Shown in pieces: positions 24,555-31,954 of a DNA stretch of 64,000 nucleotides. The notes below the pieces were generated by a model. It ran no database searches and was not told where the DNA came from. It worked only from the letters and a program-made list of their open reading frames with translations. The translations under genes were made by a program, and so were the position numbers. Source of the stretch: Saccharicrinis fermentans DSM 9555 = JCM 21142. Lineage in GTDB: Bacteria > Bacteroidota > Bacteroidia > Bacteroidales > Marinilabiliaceae. The stretch lies in assembly GCF_000517085.1 (NCBI RefSeq), contig NZ_KI912107.1:1426398-1490397 (forward strand), read 5' to 3'. The number at the start of each line of letters is the position of its first letter. The first letter of the stretch is position 1.

Positions 24555-24899
24555 ATGTATAAGTTTAAAGGAAAAGAATACCCATGCTGTGCAAGTTTAA
24601 CGATGGGAGTGATAGGTGGTAAATGGAAGTCCGTAATTATATTTCATCTCATAGAAGGAGGATTACGTTACAATCAGTTAAGAAAAGAAATGCCTACTGT
24701 CACCGAAAGAGCGTTGAGCTTACAGTTAAAAACATTAGAAGAGGATGGAGTAATCAAAAGAACAGTTCATACTTCAAAGCCACCCCTAAAAGTGGAATAT
24801 TCACTAACAGAATTCGGAAAAACGTTAATACCCGTAATACAAGCGATTGCGAATTGGGGTGTTTTTGTAGTCGAGAATCACTTGGAAGGAGCTAATTAA
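24555..24899 (+). CDS. HxlR-family transcriptional regulator
   Basis: A 114-residue winged-helix HxlR/YodB-type regulator: C-C-A-S-L-T-M-G-V-I-G-G-K-W-K near the start, the recognition region L-R-K-E-M-P-T-V-T-E-R-A-L-S-L-Q-L, and a wing L-K-V-E-Y-S-L-T-E-F-G. The Cys pair at residues 12-13 sits where YodB and its relatives carry the redox-sensing Cys. It is divergent from the nitroreductase gene and likely binds the shared promoter, relieving repression when the Cys is oxidised or alkylated (inference from family). Confidence 0.9.
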   Translation: MYKFKGKEYPCCASLTMGVIGGKWKSVIIFHLIEGGLRYNQLRKEMPTVTERALSLQLKTLEEDGVIKRTVHTSKPPLKVEYSLTEFGKTLIPVIQAIANWGVFVVENHLEGAN

Positions 24900-25028
24900 T
24901 ATCTACTTGGGTAGTTCTATAGGTGACTAAATCTATATGTCATTCTAGCGTATTTATTATTGAGTAGATAAGCTAGAATAGTTCAGACTGGATTTTCTTC
25001 ATTAAAGAGTAATTATTGTTACTAAGGT

Positions 25029-25511
25029 ATGGGAAAGAGAATTAAAACGAATGCGTTGCGCATTTTAGATAAGTGCAAAATTGAATATGAAGCGTTGCAT
25101 TCGGACAGTGTGGAAGGTGTCGTAAACGGCCTTGCCATTGTAAATAAATATGGAAAGAATGCTTCGTTGGTTTTTAAAACCTTGGTAGCGCATGGTGTTA
25201 GTAAAGAGCTTTATGTTTTTATTATACCTGTTTTAAAGGAACTGGATTTAAAAAAAGCAGCTCATGTAACATCTGAGAAAAAGATAGAAATGCTTCCGCA
25301 TAAAGATTTAAATCGCTATACAGGCTATGTAAAAGGAGGTTGCTCTCCAATTGGGATGAAGAAATTGTATAGAACATTTATCGATATGGATGCCCGCAAA
25401 TCGGATACTATTATTGTGAGTGGCGGAAAAATAGGGGTGCAAGTCGAACTAAAAGTGAGTGCTTTATGTGATGTCGTTCATGGAGAGATAGCTAATCTGC
25501 ATAAGAATTAG
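25029..25511 (+). CDS. ybaK: Cys-tRNA(Pro) deacylase, YbaK/EbsC family
   Basis: A 160-residue YbaK-type editing enzyme that hydrolyses mischarged Cys-tRNA(Pro) (and related errors). Family marks: T-N-A-L-R-I-L-D at the N-terminus, V-F-K-T-L-V, the Lys in A-A-H-V-T-S-E-K-K, and G-Y-V-K-G-G-C-S-P-I-G-M-K-K followed by V-S-G-G-K-I-G-V-Q-V-E-L. The size is that of the family. It stands alone, 129 bp after the HxlR gene. Confidence 0.92.
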   Translation: MGKRIKTNALRILDKCKIEYEALHSDSVEGVVNGLAIVNKYGKNASLVFKTLVAHGVSKELYVFIIPVLKELDLKKAAHVTSEKKIEMLPHKDLNRYTGYVKGGCSPIGMKKLYRTFIDMDARKSDTIIVSGGKIGVQVELKVSALCDVVHGEIANLHKN

Positions 25512-25713
25512 CCATTGTTACCAAATCCTTATAACATCCTTAGCAGGCATTGCCTAGTTGTTGTGTTGTTATTTAATTTTATCGGTAAAAAGGGTATTAG
25601 CCCTAATGTCTATGCTGACCATAAGGAGTTTGTGATTGAAAAATGCAATCCTATAAATTATAATAAAACATTGATTATTAAGAGTTAAAACAATCCTTAA
25701 GTTTTATTTGTCA

Positions 25714-25750
25714 AATAATTAAACAGATTTTTTATTTCTGTTTAATTATT
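25714..25750. repeat. Perfect 14-bp inverted repeat
   Basis: AATAATTAAACAGA (25714-25727) and TCTGTTTAATTATT (25737-25750) are exact complements around a T-rich 9-bp centre. It may be an operator, or a terminator for an upstream transcript. It ends 18 bp before the -7 box of the next operon. Confidence 0.7.
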
Positions 25751-25775
25751 GATTGGTATTAATAATATATATTTG
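25749..25775 (+). promoter_or_regulatory. Candidate promoter of the three-lipoprotein operon
   Basis: TATATTTG (25768-25775) is an exact TAnnTTTG box. The nearest TTG (25749-25751) is only 16 bp upstream, shorter than ideal. The predicted start is about 37 bp before ATG 25819. Confidence 0.45.
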
Positions 25776-25818
25776 GATTTTTTTAACCAGATTCATTTTT
25801 TCAATCATATAGCCAACC

Positions 25819-26373
25819 ATGCGAAAGGAAAGTGTTAAAAGTTTAATCCTATTATTTTTTACTTTTTTCTCGATAGGGCTAACCCATTTCAGTTGCAAAG
25901 ACACAAGTGATATCGTTGAGACAAAAGATGGGATTTATCAGCTTTCATCGATAACAGATACTTTACATTATCTACAAATTAAAACGGACTCAACATTTGA
26001 TCAATGGGAGTTACCGTACCCGATTTATCAATTTCAAGTGGGAGATATTGATAATAATGGAATACAGGACTTGATGGTGGGCGTGATAAAAACTACTCGA
26101 TTTGATCGTTTGTTTTCAAAACGTTTATTCATATTTCAAAATTACCAAGGTTGCGTTCGTCCTCTATGGTTAGGATCCCGATTAAGTAATCCATTGATTG
26201 ATTTTAAGTTTGTAAACGTTCATGAGGGTGCTCGAATTTGGAGTGTTGAATTAGATAAAGATGACACCTATCAAGTAGTTGAATATAAATGGCATTCATT
26301 CGGACTAGACTATACAAAACACATAAAAAAAGAAATACCTTTAAAAGAAGCATATAAATTCCTAAACCGATAA
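25819..26373 (+). CDS. Uncharacterised lipoprotein with FG-GAP-like motif
   Basis: A 184-residue protein with a lipoprotein-type signal (hydrophobic stretch then H-F-S-C, Cys26). The middle part has V-G-D-I-D-N-N-G-I-Q-D-L-M-V-G, which resembles one FG-GAP/integrin-like calcium loop. No other domain is recognised. It is the first gene of an apparent operon; the next gene starts 4 bp after its stop. It is probably anchored in the outer or inner membrane facing the periplasm, and may be a partner of the two lipoproteins that follow. Confidence 0.65.
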   Translation: MRKESVKSLILLFFTFFSIGLTHFSCKDTSDIVETKDGIYQLSSITDTLHYLQIKTDSTFDQWELPYPIYQFQVGDIDNNGIQDLMVGVIKTTRFDRLFSKRLFIFQNYQGCVRPLWLGSRLSNPLIDFKFVNVHEGARIWSVELDKDDTYQVVEYKWHSFGLDYTKHIKKEIPLKEAYKFLNR

Positions 26374-26377
26374 TATT

Positions 26378-28843
26378 ATGAAATCCTTACAATTTTTCTC
26401 TATTATACTCGTACTTCTTCTTCTTCTTCTTTGCTCATGTCAAAGTAAGAAAAAAAGTAATACCAAAGCGAAGGTTCAAGAACAAGAAAAACGTATCGAT
26501 CAAAGTATAGCAAAACAGACCATTGAATATCCAAAAACCCAAATTATTAAAAAGGATCTTAGCAATACGTTAAATGTTGAAACGTTGAAGGATAATATAG
26601 ATTTGAATATGGATATTTCGAATCTTAGTTTGTCAGATATAAGGTTGTTGCGAAACAGTTTTGCTGCACGACAAGGATATTGTTTTATGAAAGCTGATTT
26701 GCGCGGAGTCTTTGGTAGTACCAGTTGGTATTCACAAAGAATGGAAGATAGATTTTGGGCAGAAGAAAGCGGTGATTCTATACCTCCTATTAGTTATTCT
26801 GATGCGGAAATGTCTTTTATTAAAAGGTTAAGAGAAAGAGAAGAAGAATTAATGTCGAGGAATTTTTTAATTGAGGGGGAGAGAATAAAACCTAATATTG
26901 AAAACATTATTAATTTATTTCAATTAGAAAATAGTGATCCTAAATTGATGGATAAATTAGCTGAAAATGGTTTCGCGATTGTTCCCAATTCAAATATTCA
27001 GTTGTTTCATGTTTACGAGAAAAATGACTATCAACAATTTCCGAGTTTTGTTACAACAGATATGTATATGCAACTTTTTCATATGTATTTTAGTTATGTA
27101 CTGAGAACTATTGAGGAGGATCAGTTTATACCTTTATTATCGGATATATGTTTGGAGATGTTGGAGGAAATGCAGACGATAGCGAATAATAATAATGAAC
27201 AAAGTATTATTGATGCAGCCAATTTTAATGCTACTTATTATGCCGTTGCATATTCTGTATTAAACGATACAACTATTAATGTTCCAGAAGCTTATGGCTT
27301 AATGTATCAGGACGAAATCAAACATATAAACGAAGCTCAAGATGAATTTTCGGAATTTTTAGATTATGAGGATTACTTTTTTCCATATAGCTTGTTTAAG
27401 GTAAGAGGTCACTACACTCGAAATGAAAACTTGAAAAGATATTTTAAAGCTATGATGTGGTTGCAAACTGCACCTTTTTGCTTAGATAATGATTTTCAAT
27501 TACAGTGCTCTTTAATGAGTGCCTTTGTATTAAATAATAATGCTCTGACTCTTAAAAAATATAGGTCAATAATGGAGCCTGTAAGTTTTATAATTGGACA
27601 ACCTGATAATATTTCGTTTTTAGATTTAGCCCAAAAGCTAGAACAGAATGATTATTCGTTGAAAGACTTACTTTTAAATAAGAGCACGTTAAAGGCATAC
27701 AAACAGGATTTGGGAGAAATTGTAAAAGGAAAAAATAAAATAAGTCCAAAAGAATCATTGACTTGTGTAGATAAAATTAATTTTATTCCTCAAAGGTATC
27801 TTGCAGATAACAAAGTTTTACAAGAATTGGTAGATGTAGAAAGCGAAGTTAGTAAAAGAGCCTTTCCTAAAGGCTTAGACGTAATGGCTGCATTTGGTAG
27901 TAAGACTGCTGAAAATATATTATTTGCAGAAGAGAAATGGGAGTTATACCCAGAAAAACTTGCTCAGCTTCAAGTGGAAATGCGTGGTGTGGATGGGGAT
28001 AAAACTGTATATAATAAATGGATAAAGAGTTTATTAGAATTACAGAAAAGTAATGATAAGTACCCTTATTTTATGCAAACTCAGCAATGGGACAAAAAGA
28101 ATTTGATGGCTTCCTTAGCCTCTTGGGCAGAACTTAAACATGATGCTATTCTGTATGCAGAACAACCTATGGCTGCTGAATGTGGAGGTGGTGGGCCGCC
28201 AGAACCAATTACTGTAGGTTATGTTGAGCCCAACGTGGCATATTGGAATGCTGCATTAGAGCTTTTGGCATTAACCAAAAATGTTTTTATTAAAAATAAC
28301 ATTTGGAATGATGCTATTGCTGGCGTTACTTCTCAATTAGAAGAAAATGCTCAGTTTCTTTTAGCTGCTAGTGAAAAAGAATTAAATGGTATAAGCCTCT
28401 CAGAAAAAGAATATCAGCAGATAGAATATATTGGTAGCTCTTTTGAATGGATGACCTTGGATTTGATTAGGCAAAAGGATCAATATTTAGATGGTTGGCA
28501 CAACGTACAAGGTCCGGATAAGTCTGTTGCCGTGGTTGCTGATATTTATACAGCCAACGCATCAAATAATCCTAATAAAGGAATTTTACATGTAGCTACA
28601 GGAAATGTGAATGATATATATGTTGTTGTGGAAATAGAAGGATATCTATATCTAACTAAGGGAGCTGTGTTGTCATACCATGAGTTTAGTAAAGGATTAG
28701 GAACAAGGTTAACAGATGAAGAGTGGCAATCACTCTTAGATTCAGGTAATGTTCCTGATATGCCGAATTGGATGAAGGAGATAATGACGCCTATAATTCC
28801 TCCTAAATCAAATCAAAAAATATTTTATAGCTCAGGTTGTTAA
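26378..28843 (+). CDS. YARHG-DUF3160 lipoprotein
   Basis: An 821-residue lipoprotein (L-L-C-S-C, Cys21). Residues about 83-122 form a YARHG domain (L-S-D-I-R-L-L-R-N-S-F-A-A-R-Q-G ... S-T-S-W-Y), a module thought to bind extracellular ligands or peptidoglycan-related targets. The large remainder (about 165-815) matches DUF3160: F-V-T-T-D-M-Y-M-Q-L-F-H, and C-G-G-G-G-P-P-E-P near residue 610. The function of DUF3160 is unknown. It sits between the small FG-GAP-like lipoprotein (4-bp gap) and a CapA-like lipoprotein (18-bp gap), so the three probably act at the same cell-surface place. Confidence 0.8.
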   Translation: MKSLQFFSIILVLLLLLLCSCQSKKKSNTKAKVQEQEKRIDQSIAKQTIEYPKTQIIKKDLSNTLNVETLKDNIDLNMDISNLSLSDIRLLRNSFAARQGYCFMKADLRGVFGSTSWYSQRMEDRFWAEESGDSIPPISYSDAEMSFIKRLREREEELMSRNFLIEGERIKPNIENIINLFQLENSDPKLMDKLAENGFAIVPNSNIQLFHVYEKNDYQQFPSFVTTDMYMQLFHMYFSYVLRTIEEDQFIPLLSDICLEMLEEMQTIANNNNEQSIIDAANFNATYYAVAYSVLNDTTINVPEAYGLMYQDEIKHINEAQDEFSEFLDYEDYFFPYSLFKVRGHYTRNENLKRYFKAMMWLQTAPFCLDNDFQLQCSLMSAFVLNNNALTLKKYRSIMEPVSFIIGQPDNISFLDLAQKLEQNDYSLKDLLLNKSTLKAYKQDLGEIVKGKNKISPKESLTCVDKINFIPQRYLADNKVLQELVDVESEVSKRAFPKGLDVMAAFGSKTAENILFAEEKWELYPEKLAQLQVEMRGVDGDKTVYNKWIKSLLELQKSNDKYPYFMQTQQWDKKNLMASLASWAELKHDAILYAEQPMAAECGGGGPPEPITVGYVEPNVAYWNAALELLALTKNVFIKNNIWNDAIAGVTSQLEENAQFLLAASEKELNGISLSEKEYQQIEYIGSSFEWMTLDLIRQKDQYLDGWHNVQGPDKSVAVVADIYTANASNNPNKGILHVATGNVNDIYVVVEIEGYLYLTKGAVLSYHEFSKGLGTRLTDEEWQSLLDSGNVPDMPNWMKEIMTPIIPPKSNQKIFYSSGC

Positions 28844-28861
28844 TCAAAAGCGGTTTAAAAT

Positions 28862-29785
28862 ATGGTAAAAGCTAAATTTCTTGGTATCGGTATTCTGGGT
28901 GCAGTTTTTATTGCTTGCTCGTGTGTGGCAGATAAATCATCAACAACAATTACTTTCGTTGGTGATTTACTACTGGATAGAGGAGTGCGAAAAAGAATAG
29001 AAAGGGTTGGGGTTGATTGTTTATTTAAACCTTGTATCGATTCTATATTCTCCAATAGTGATTTTGTTGTTGCTAATTTAGAGTGTCCTGTTACAAAGAT
29101 TCACCAACCTATTTATAAAAAATATATTTTTAGAGGTGAACCTGAGTGGTTAAAAAAAATAAAAGAACATGGTATTACACATTTAAATATGGCTAATAAC
29201 CATGCTATGGACCAAGGTAGAAGAGGAATTGTAGATACTAAGAGGAGTATTATAGCCAACGGAATGGTTGCCGTTGGAGCAGGAGAAAATGCATCTTCTG
29301 CATGTAAACCTGTTATGATATGTGAAAATCCAAGGAAAGTTTACTTAATATCCTCTTTGTTAGTGCCTTCTGAAAATTGGACTTATATGCAAGATAAGCC
29401 ATGTGTTTGTGAAGCTTCTATTAGTGAAATAGCTCAGGAAATTATAAACCTAAAGACAAAAGAGAAAACAGCTCTTGTATTAGTGCAGTTACATTGGGGT
29501 GCAGAGAATACTTTAAAACCAATTGTCTCTCAAAAACAACAGGCGTATCAGTTAATAAATGCAGGCGCCGATATGATTATTGGTCATCATTCCCATACAA
29601 TTCAAACTATAGAATATTACGATAATAAACCTATCTTTTACAGTATTGGTAATTTTATCTTTGATGCAAACAAAGCAAAAAATAAGAATGGAATTTTAGT
29701 ACAAATAAAAGTAACAAAGAATGAGTTTTGTGTTGATTATAAAAGGTTTGAGATTGAAAAGTGTAGTCCTGAAATTGTAAAATAA
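28862..29785 (+). CDS. CapA-like (poly-gamma-glutamate synthesis type) lipoprotein
   Basis: A 307-residue lipoprotein (I-A-C-S-C, Cys19/Cys21) with the CapA metallophosphatase-like fold: T-F-V-G-D-L-L-L-D-R-G at the start, V-V-A-N-L-E-C-P, M-A-N-N-H-A-M-D-Q-G, L-H-W-G-A-E, G-H-H-S-H and Y-S-I-G-N-F-I-F-D near the end. In Bacillus CapA is part of poly-gamma-glutamate assembly. Here CapB and CapC are absent, so it more probably acts as a phosphoesterase or amide hydrolase on an envelope substrate (inference). It is last in the three-lipoprotein operon. Confidence 0.85.
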   Translation: MVKAKFLGIGILGAVFIACSCVADKSSTTITFVGDLLLDRGVRKRIERVGVDCLFKPCIDSIFSNSDFVVANLECPVTKIHQPIYKKYIFRGEPEWLKKIKEHGITHLNMANNHAMDQGRRGIVDTKRSIIANGMVAVGAGENASSACKPVMICENPRKVYLISSLLVPSENWTYMQDKPCVCEASISEIAQEIINLKTKEKTALVLVQLHWGAENTLKPIVSQKQQAYQLINAGADMIIGHHSHTIQTIEYYDNKPIFYSIGNFIFDANKAKNKNGILVQIKVTKNEFCVDYKRFEIEKCSPEIVK

Positions 29786-29833
29786 ATCAATTCCTATGAT
29801 GCAAAGATGGTCAATTTTACTTGTTGTAAATAT

Positions 29834-30148
29834 TTAATCAACCAAACGGTGCGCAGACCCCCATTTATCTAAACGATATAGAATATCTTCAAGTGATTTG
29901 CCTCTTACACTTAAATAATATTCTACTTTCGGAGGTACTACAGGATAAACTTTTCTGCATATTAGTCCATCTTCTTCCAGTTCTCTCACTGTTTGGGTAA
30001 ACATTTTATTTGAAATATCTGGAATTTTTTTTTGTAACTCTCCAGAACGTAAAGCTCCATCTAACAAATGAAATAAAACCAAAGGCTTCCATTTTGTTCC
30101 AATTAAATTCATTGTGTAATATAGTGGACAAGTGTTAATACAACTCAA
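29834..30148 (-). CDS. HxlR-family transcriptional regulator (second)
   Basis: A 104-residue HxlR winged helix: C-I-N-T-C-P-L-Y-Y-T-M-N-L-I-G-T-K-W-K with two Cys near the N-terminus, L-Q-K-K-I-P-D-I-S-N-K-M-F-T-Q-T-V-R-E-L, and K-V-E-Y-Y-L-S at the wing. It is divergent from the VOC/royal-jelly-type gene pair, and a 16-bp palindrome lies between them. It likely represses that pair and itself, releasing on electrophile or redox stress (family knowledge and inference). Confidence 0.88.
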   Translation of the reverse strand: MSCINTCPLYYTMNLIGTKWKPLVLFHLLDGALRSGELQKKIPDISNKMFTQTVRELEEDGLICRKVYPVVPPKVEYYLSVRGKSLEDILYRLDKWGSAHRLVD

Positions 30149-30181
30149 AATGTATATTTTATAATGTTATAAATCAGTATT

Positions 30182-30197
30182 TTACTCATTTGAGTAA
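30182..30197. promoter_or_regulatory. Palindromic operator candidate for the HxlR regulator
   Basis: TTACTCATTTGAGTAA: perfect 7-bp arms with a 2-bp centre, close in form to TTAC/GTAA-ended operators of YodB/CatR-type HxlR repressors. It lies between the divergent regulator and VOC genes. Confidence 0.6.
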
Positions 30198-30220
30198 CTA
30201 TGTAACTTTTTAGTAAGTTA

Positions 30221-30251
30221 TTGTTTGCTATGCAAATATAGTTTAATTTTA
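30221..30251 (+). promoter_or_regulatory. Probable promoter of the VOC/royal-jelly-type pair
   Basis: TTG (30221-30223), a 20-bp spacer and TAATTTTA (30244-30251), one mismatch from TAnnTTTG, lie about 26 bp before ATG 30278 and just downstream of the palindrome. Confidence 0.5.
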
Positions 30252-30277
30252 AAGTGTAAATTATAAAATTACATGTT

Positions 30278-30787
30278 ATGAATATAAAAAATTATCCAAA
30301 GTCTTTTTCTCATATCGGAATTACAGTACCTAACATTAAAGAAGCCGTAAAATTCTATTCAGAAGTAATGGGGTGGTACGTTATAATGGAGCCTTCTACG
30401 GTAAAAAAAGAAACCGATACAGCAATTGGACAGATGTGCATTGATGTCTTTGGAAATGAATGGGAAGAATTTCAGATAGCTCATATGTCAACCTCTGATG
30501 GTGTTGGGATTGAACTTTTTTCTTTTTTACACGGAAAAAAAGAAGCACCAGAATTTAACCCTTTTAATACAGGACTTTTCCATTTCTGTATACAAGATCC
30601 CGATATTGAAGATTTAACGAATAAAATTGTAGAAGCTGGAGGAAAACAAAGAATGCCAATTAGAGAATATTATCCAAAAGAAAAGCCTTATAAAATGGTT
30701 TATGTAGAAGATCCTTTTGGAATTATATTTGAAATATACACACACAGTTATGAGTTAACTTATTCTTCTGGAGCATATCAAAATTAA
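30278..30787 (+). CDS. VOC-superfamily (glyoxalase/dioxygenase-like) protein
   Basis: A 169-residue vicinal-oxygen-chelate protein. S-H-I-G-I-T-V-P-N-I at the start supplies the first metal His. L-F-H-F-C-I-Q-D and P-F-G-I-I-F-E-I-Y carry the other metal ligands (His and Glu). The fold could be a glyoxalase, a dioxygenase or an antibiotic/electrophile-binding protein. It is followed 11 bp later by the royal-jelly-type lipoprotein gene and faces an HxlR regulator, suggesting detoxification of a reactive aldehyde or quinone. Confidence 0.8.
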   Translation: MNIKNYPKSFSHIGITVPNIKEAVKFYSEVMGWYVIMEPSTVKKETDTAIGQMCIDVFGNEWEEFQIAHMSTSDGVGIELFSFLHGKKEAPEFNPFNTGLFHFCIQDPDIEDLTNKIVEAGGKQRMPIREYYPKEKPYKMVYVEDPFGIIFEIYTHSYELTYSSGAYQN

Positions 30788-30798
30788 TAATCCTTAAA

Positions 30799-31830
30799 AT
30801 GAAAAAAATTATAATCTTATTTGTTACTATAGCATTGTTTAGTTGCAAGTCAAACAAAGTAAATATTGAAACTATTGTAGCTTTTAAAGGACAGCAAGTT
30901 ACAGGTGTATCAGTTTCTGATAAAGGACGTATGTTTGCTAATTTTCCACGTTGGAGAGCAGGAGTTGAAAATTCAGTTGTTGAAGTGCTCCATAATGGAG
31001 AATCAATTCCTTTTCCTAATCAAAAATGGAACAGTTGGAAATTAGAAACACCTACCTCAGACAGCGTGTTTGTAGCAATACAGTCCGTTGTAGCTTTTGA
31101 AAATATGTTATATGTTCTGGATACTAGAAATCCTTTATTTAATGGTGTTATAGAGAACCCAAGGGTTTTTGCTTTTGACTTAAATACGAATCAACTCAAA
31201 AAAACCTTTCAATTAAACGAAGCTAGTTTTCATAAAGATTCATATATCAATGATTTACGTGTAGATAAGAAAAATGGAAAAATGTATCTGACAGATTCTG
31301 GTCATGCTGGACTTGTTGTGCTTGATATGAACTCTGGAAAATCAGTTAGGGTATTAGATAATCATAAATCTACATTAGCGGAGGTAAATCAACTCACTTT
31401 TGATAATGGCGTGTGGAATAATACTGTACATTCAGACGGAATAGCCTTAGACACTCAAAATGACATTTTATACTTCCATGCGCTTACTGGCTATGATTTA
31501 TATGCTATTGCAACAGATAAACTAATATCAAACAATCTTCAAGAAATTGAAGAAAGTGTAAAATTTGTATCAAAAACAGCAGCACCCGACGGAATGATTA
31601 TGGGTAATACAGGAAACCTGTTTTATGCAGATTTGGAAAATAATTCAATTAACAAACTAAATCTTTCTAATGGTAAAATAAGTGTTGTTGCCAAAGGTAA
31701 ACAAATTAGATGGGCAGACTCTTTTAGTATTTATGATAATACATTGTATTATACTAATTCAAGAATTAATGAAGCCCAAAATGATATTAGTAAAATGGAG
31801 TTTAGTATCAATAAAATAAAATTAAAATAA
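30799..31830 (+). CDS. Major royal jelly/Yellow-type lipoprotein
   Basis: A 343-residue beta-propeller lipoprotein (L-F-S-C, Cys16) of the MRJP/Yellow family. F-A-N-F-P-R-W, L-D-T-R-N-P and Y-I-N-D-L-R-V-D, then S-D-G-I-A-L-D and W-A-D-S-F-S-I near the end are family landmarks. In animals Yellow proteins relate to dopachrome conversion; bacterial members are uncharacterised. It probably acts in the periplasm with the VOC protein encoded just upstream. A C-terminal fragment of a second member lies at 12433-12555. IS66 copy 2 begins 20 bp after the stop. Confidence 0.8.
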   Translation: MKKIIILFVTIALFSCKSNKVNIETIVAFKGQQVTGVSVSDKGRMFANFPRWRAGVENSVVEVLHNGESIPFPNQKWNSWKLETPTSDSVFVAIQSVVAFENMLYVLDTRNPLFNGVIENPRVFAFDLNTNQLKKTFQLNEASFHKDSYINDLRVDKKNGKMYLTDSGHAGLVVLDMNSGKSVRVLDNHKSTLAEVNQLTFDNGVWNNTVHSDGIALDTQNDILYFHALTGYDLYAIATDKLISNNLQEIEESVKFVSKTAAPDGMIMGNTGNLFYADLENNSINKLNLSNGKISVVAKGKQIRWADSFSIYDNTLYYTNSRINEAQNDISKMEFSINKIKLK

Positions 31831-31890
31831 AAACACATAGTAAATATATGGTAAATATGCGGTCTACAACATATTACAAAAGTAAAAGAA

Positions 31891-31916
31891 GCTCCAAGCG
31901 GGACGTCGATTGGAGC
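31891..31916 (-). terminator. IS66 copy 2 right-end hairpin
   Basis: GCTCCAA and TTGGAGC pair, with further pairing inside, followed on the minus strand by a T-rich run. Equivalent to 15712-15746, with altered loop bases. Confidence 0.6.
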
Positions 31917-31954
31917 GTTGGAATTCTCCAAGTTTTACTGGAATCTTTTGGAAT

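Larger units (their letters stand above)
25512..25818. other. Intergenic, 307 bp, with a long inverted repeat and a promoter box
   Basis: No gene is seen. It holds a 14-bp inverted repeat at 25714-25750 and a perfect -7 box at 25768-25775, both upstream of the three-lipoprotein operon. Confidence 0.6.

Noticed and set aside
24623-24895. Alternative frame over the HxlR gene
   Set aside because: Overlaps a clear HxlR protein in another frame and has no recognisable domain.
25714-25750. Ordinary terminator for the YbaK gene
   Set aside because: It lies 200 bp after the stop and close to the next promoter; a regulatory role is at least as likely, so it is listed as a repeat.
28862-29785. Poly-gamma-glutamate capsule synthesis locus
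   Set aside because: Only a CapA-like protein is present; CapB and CapC are absent.
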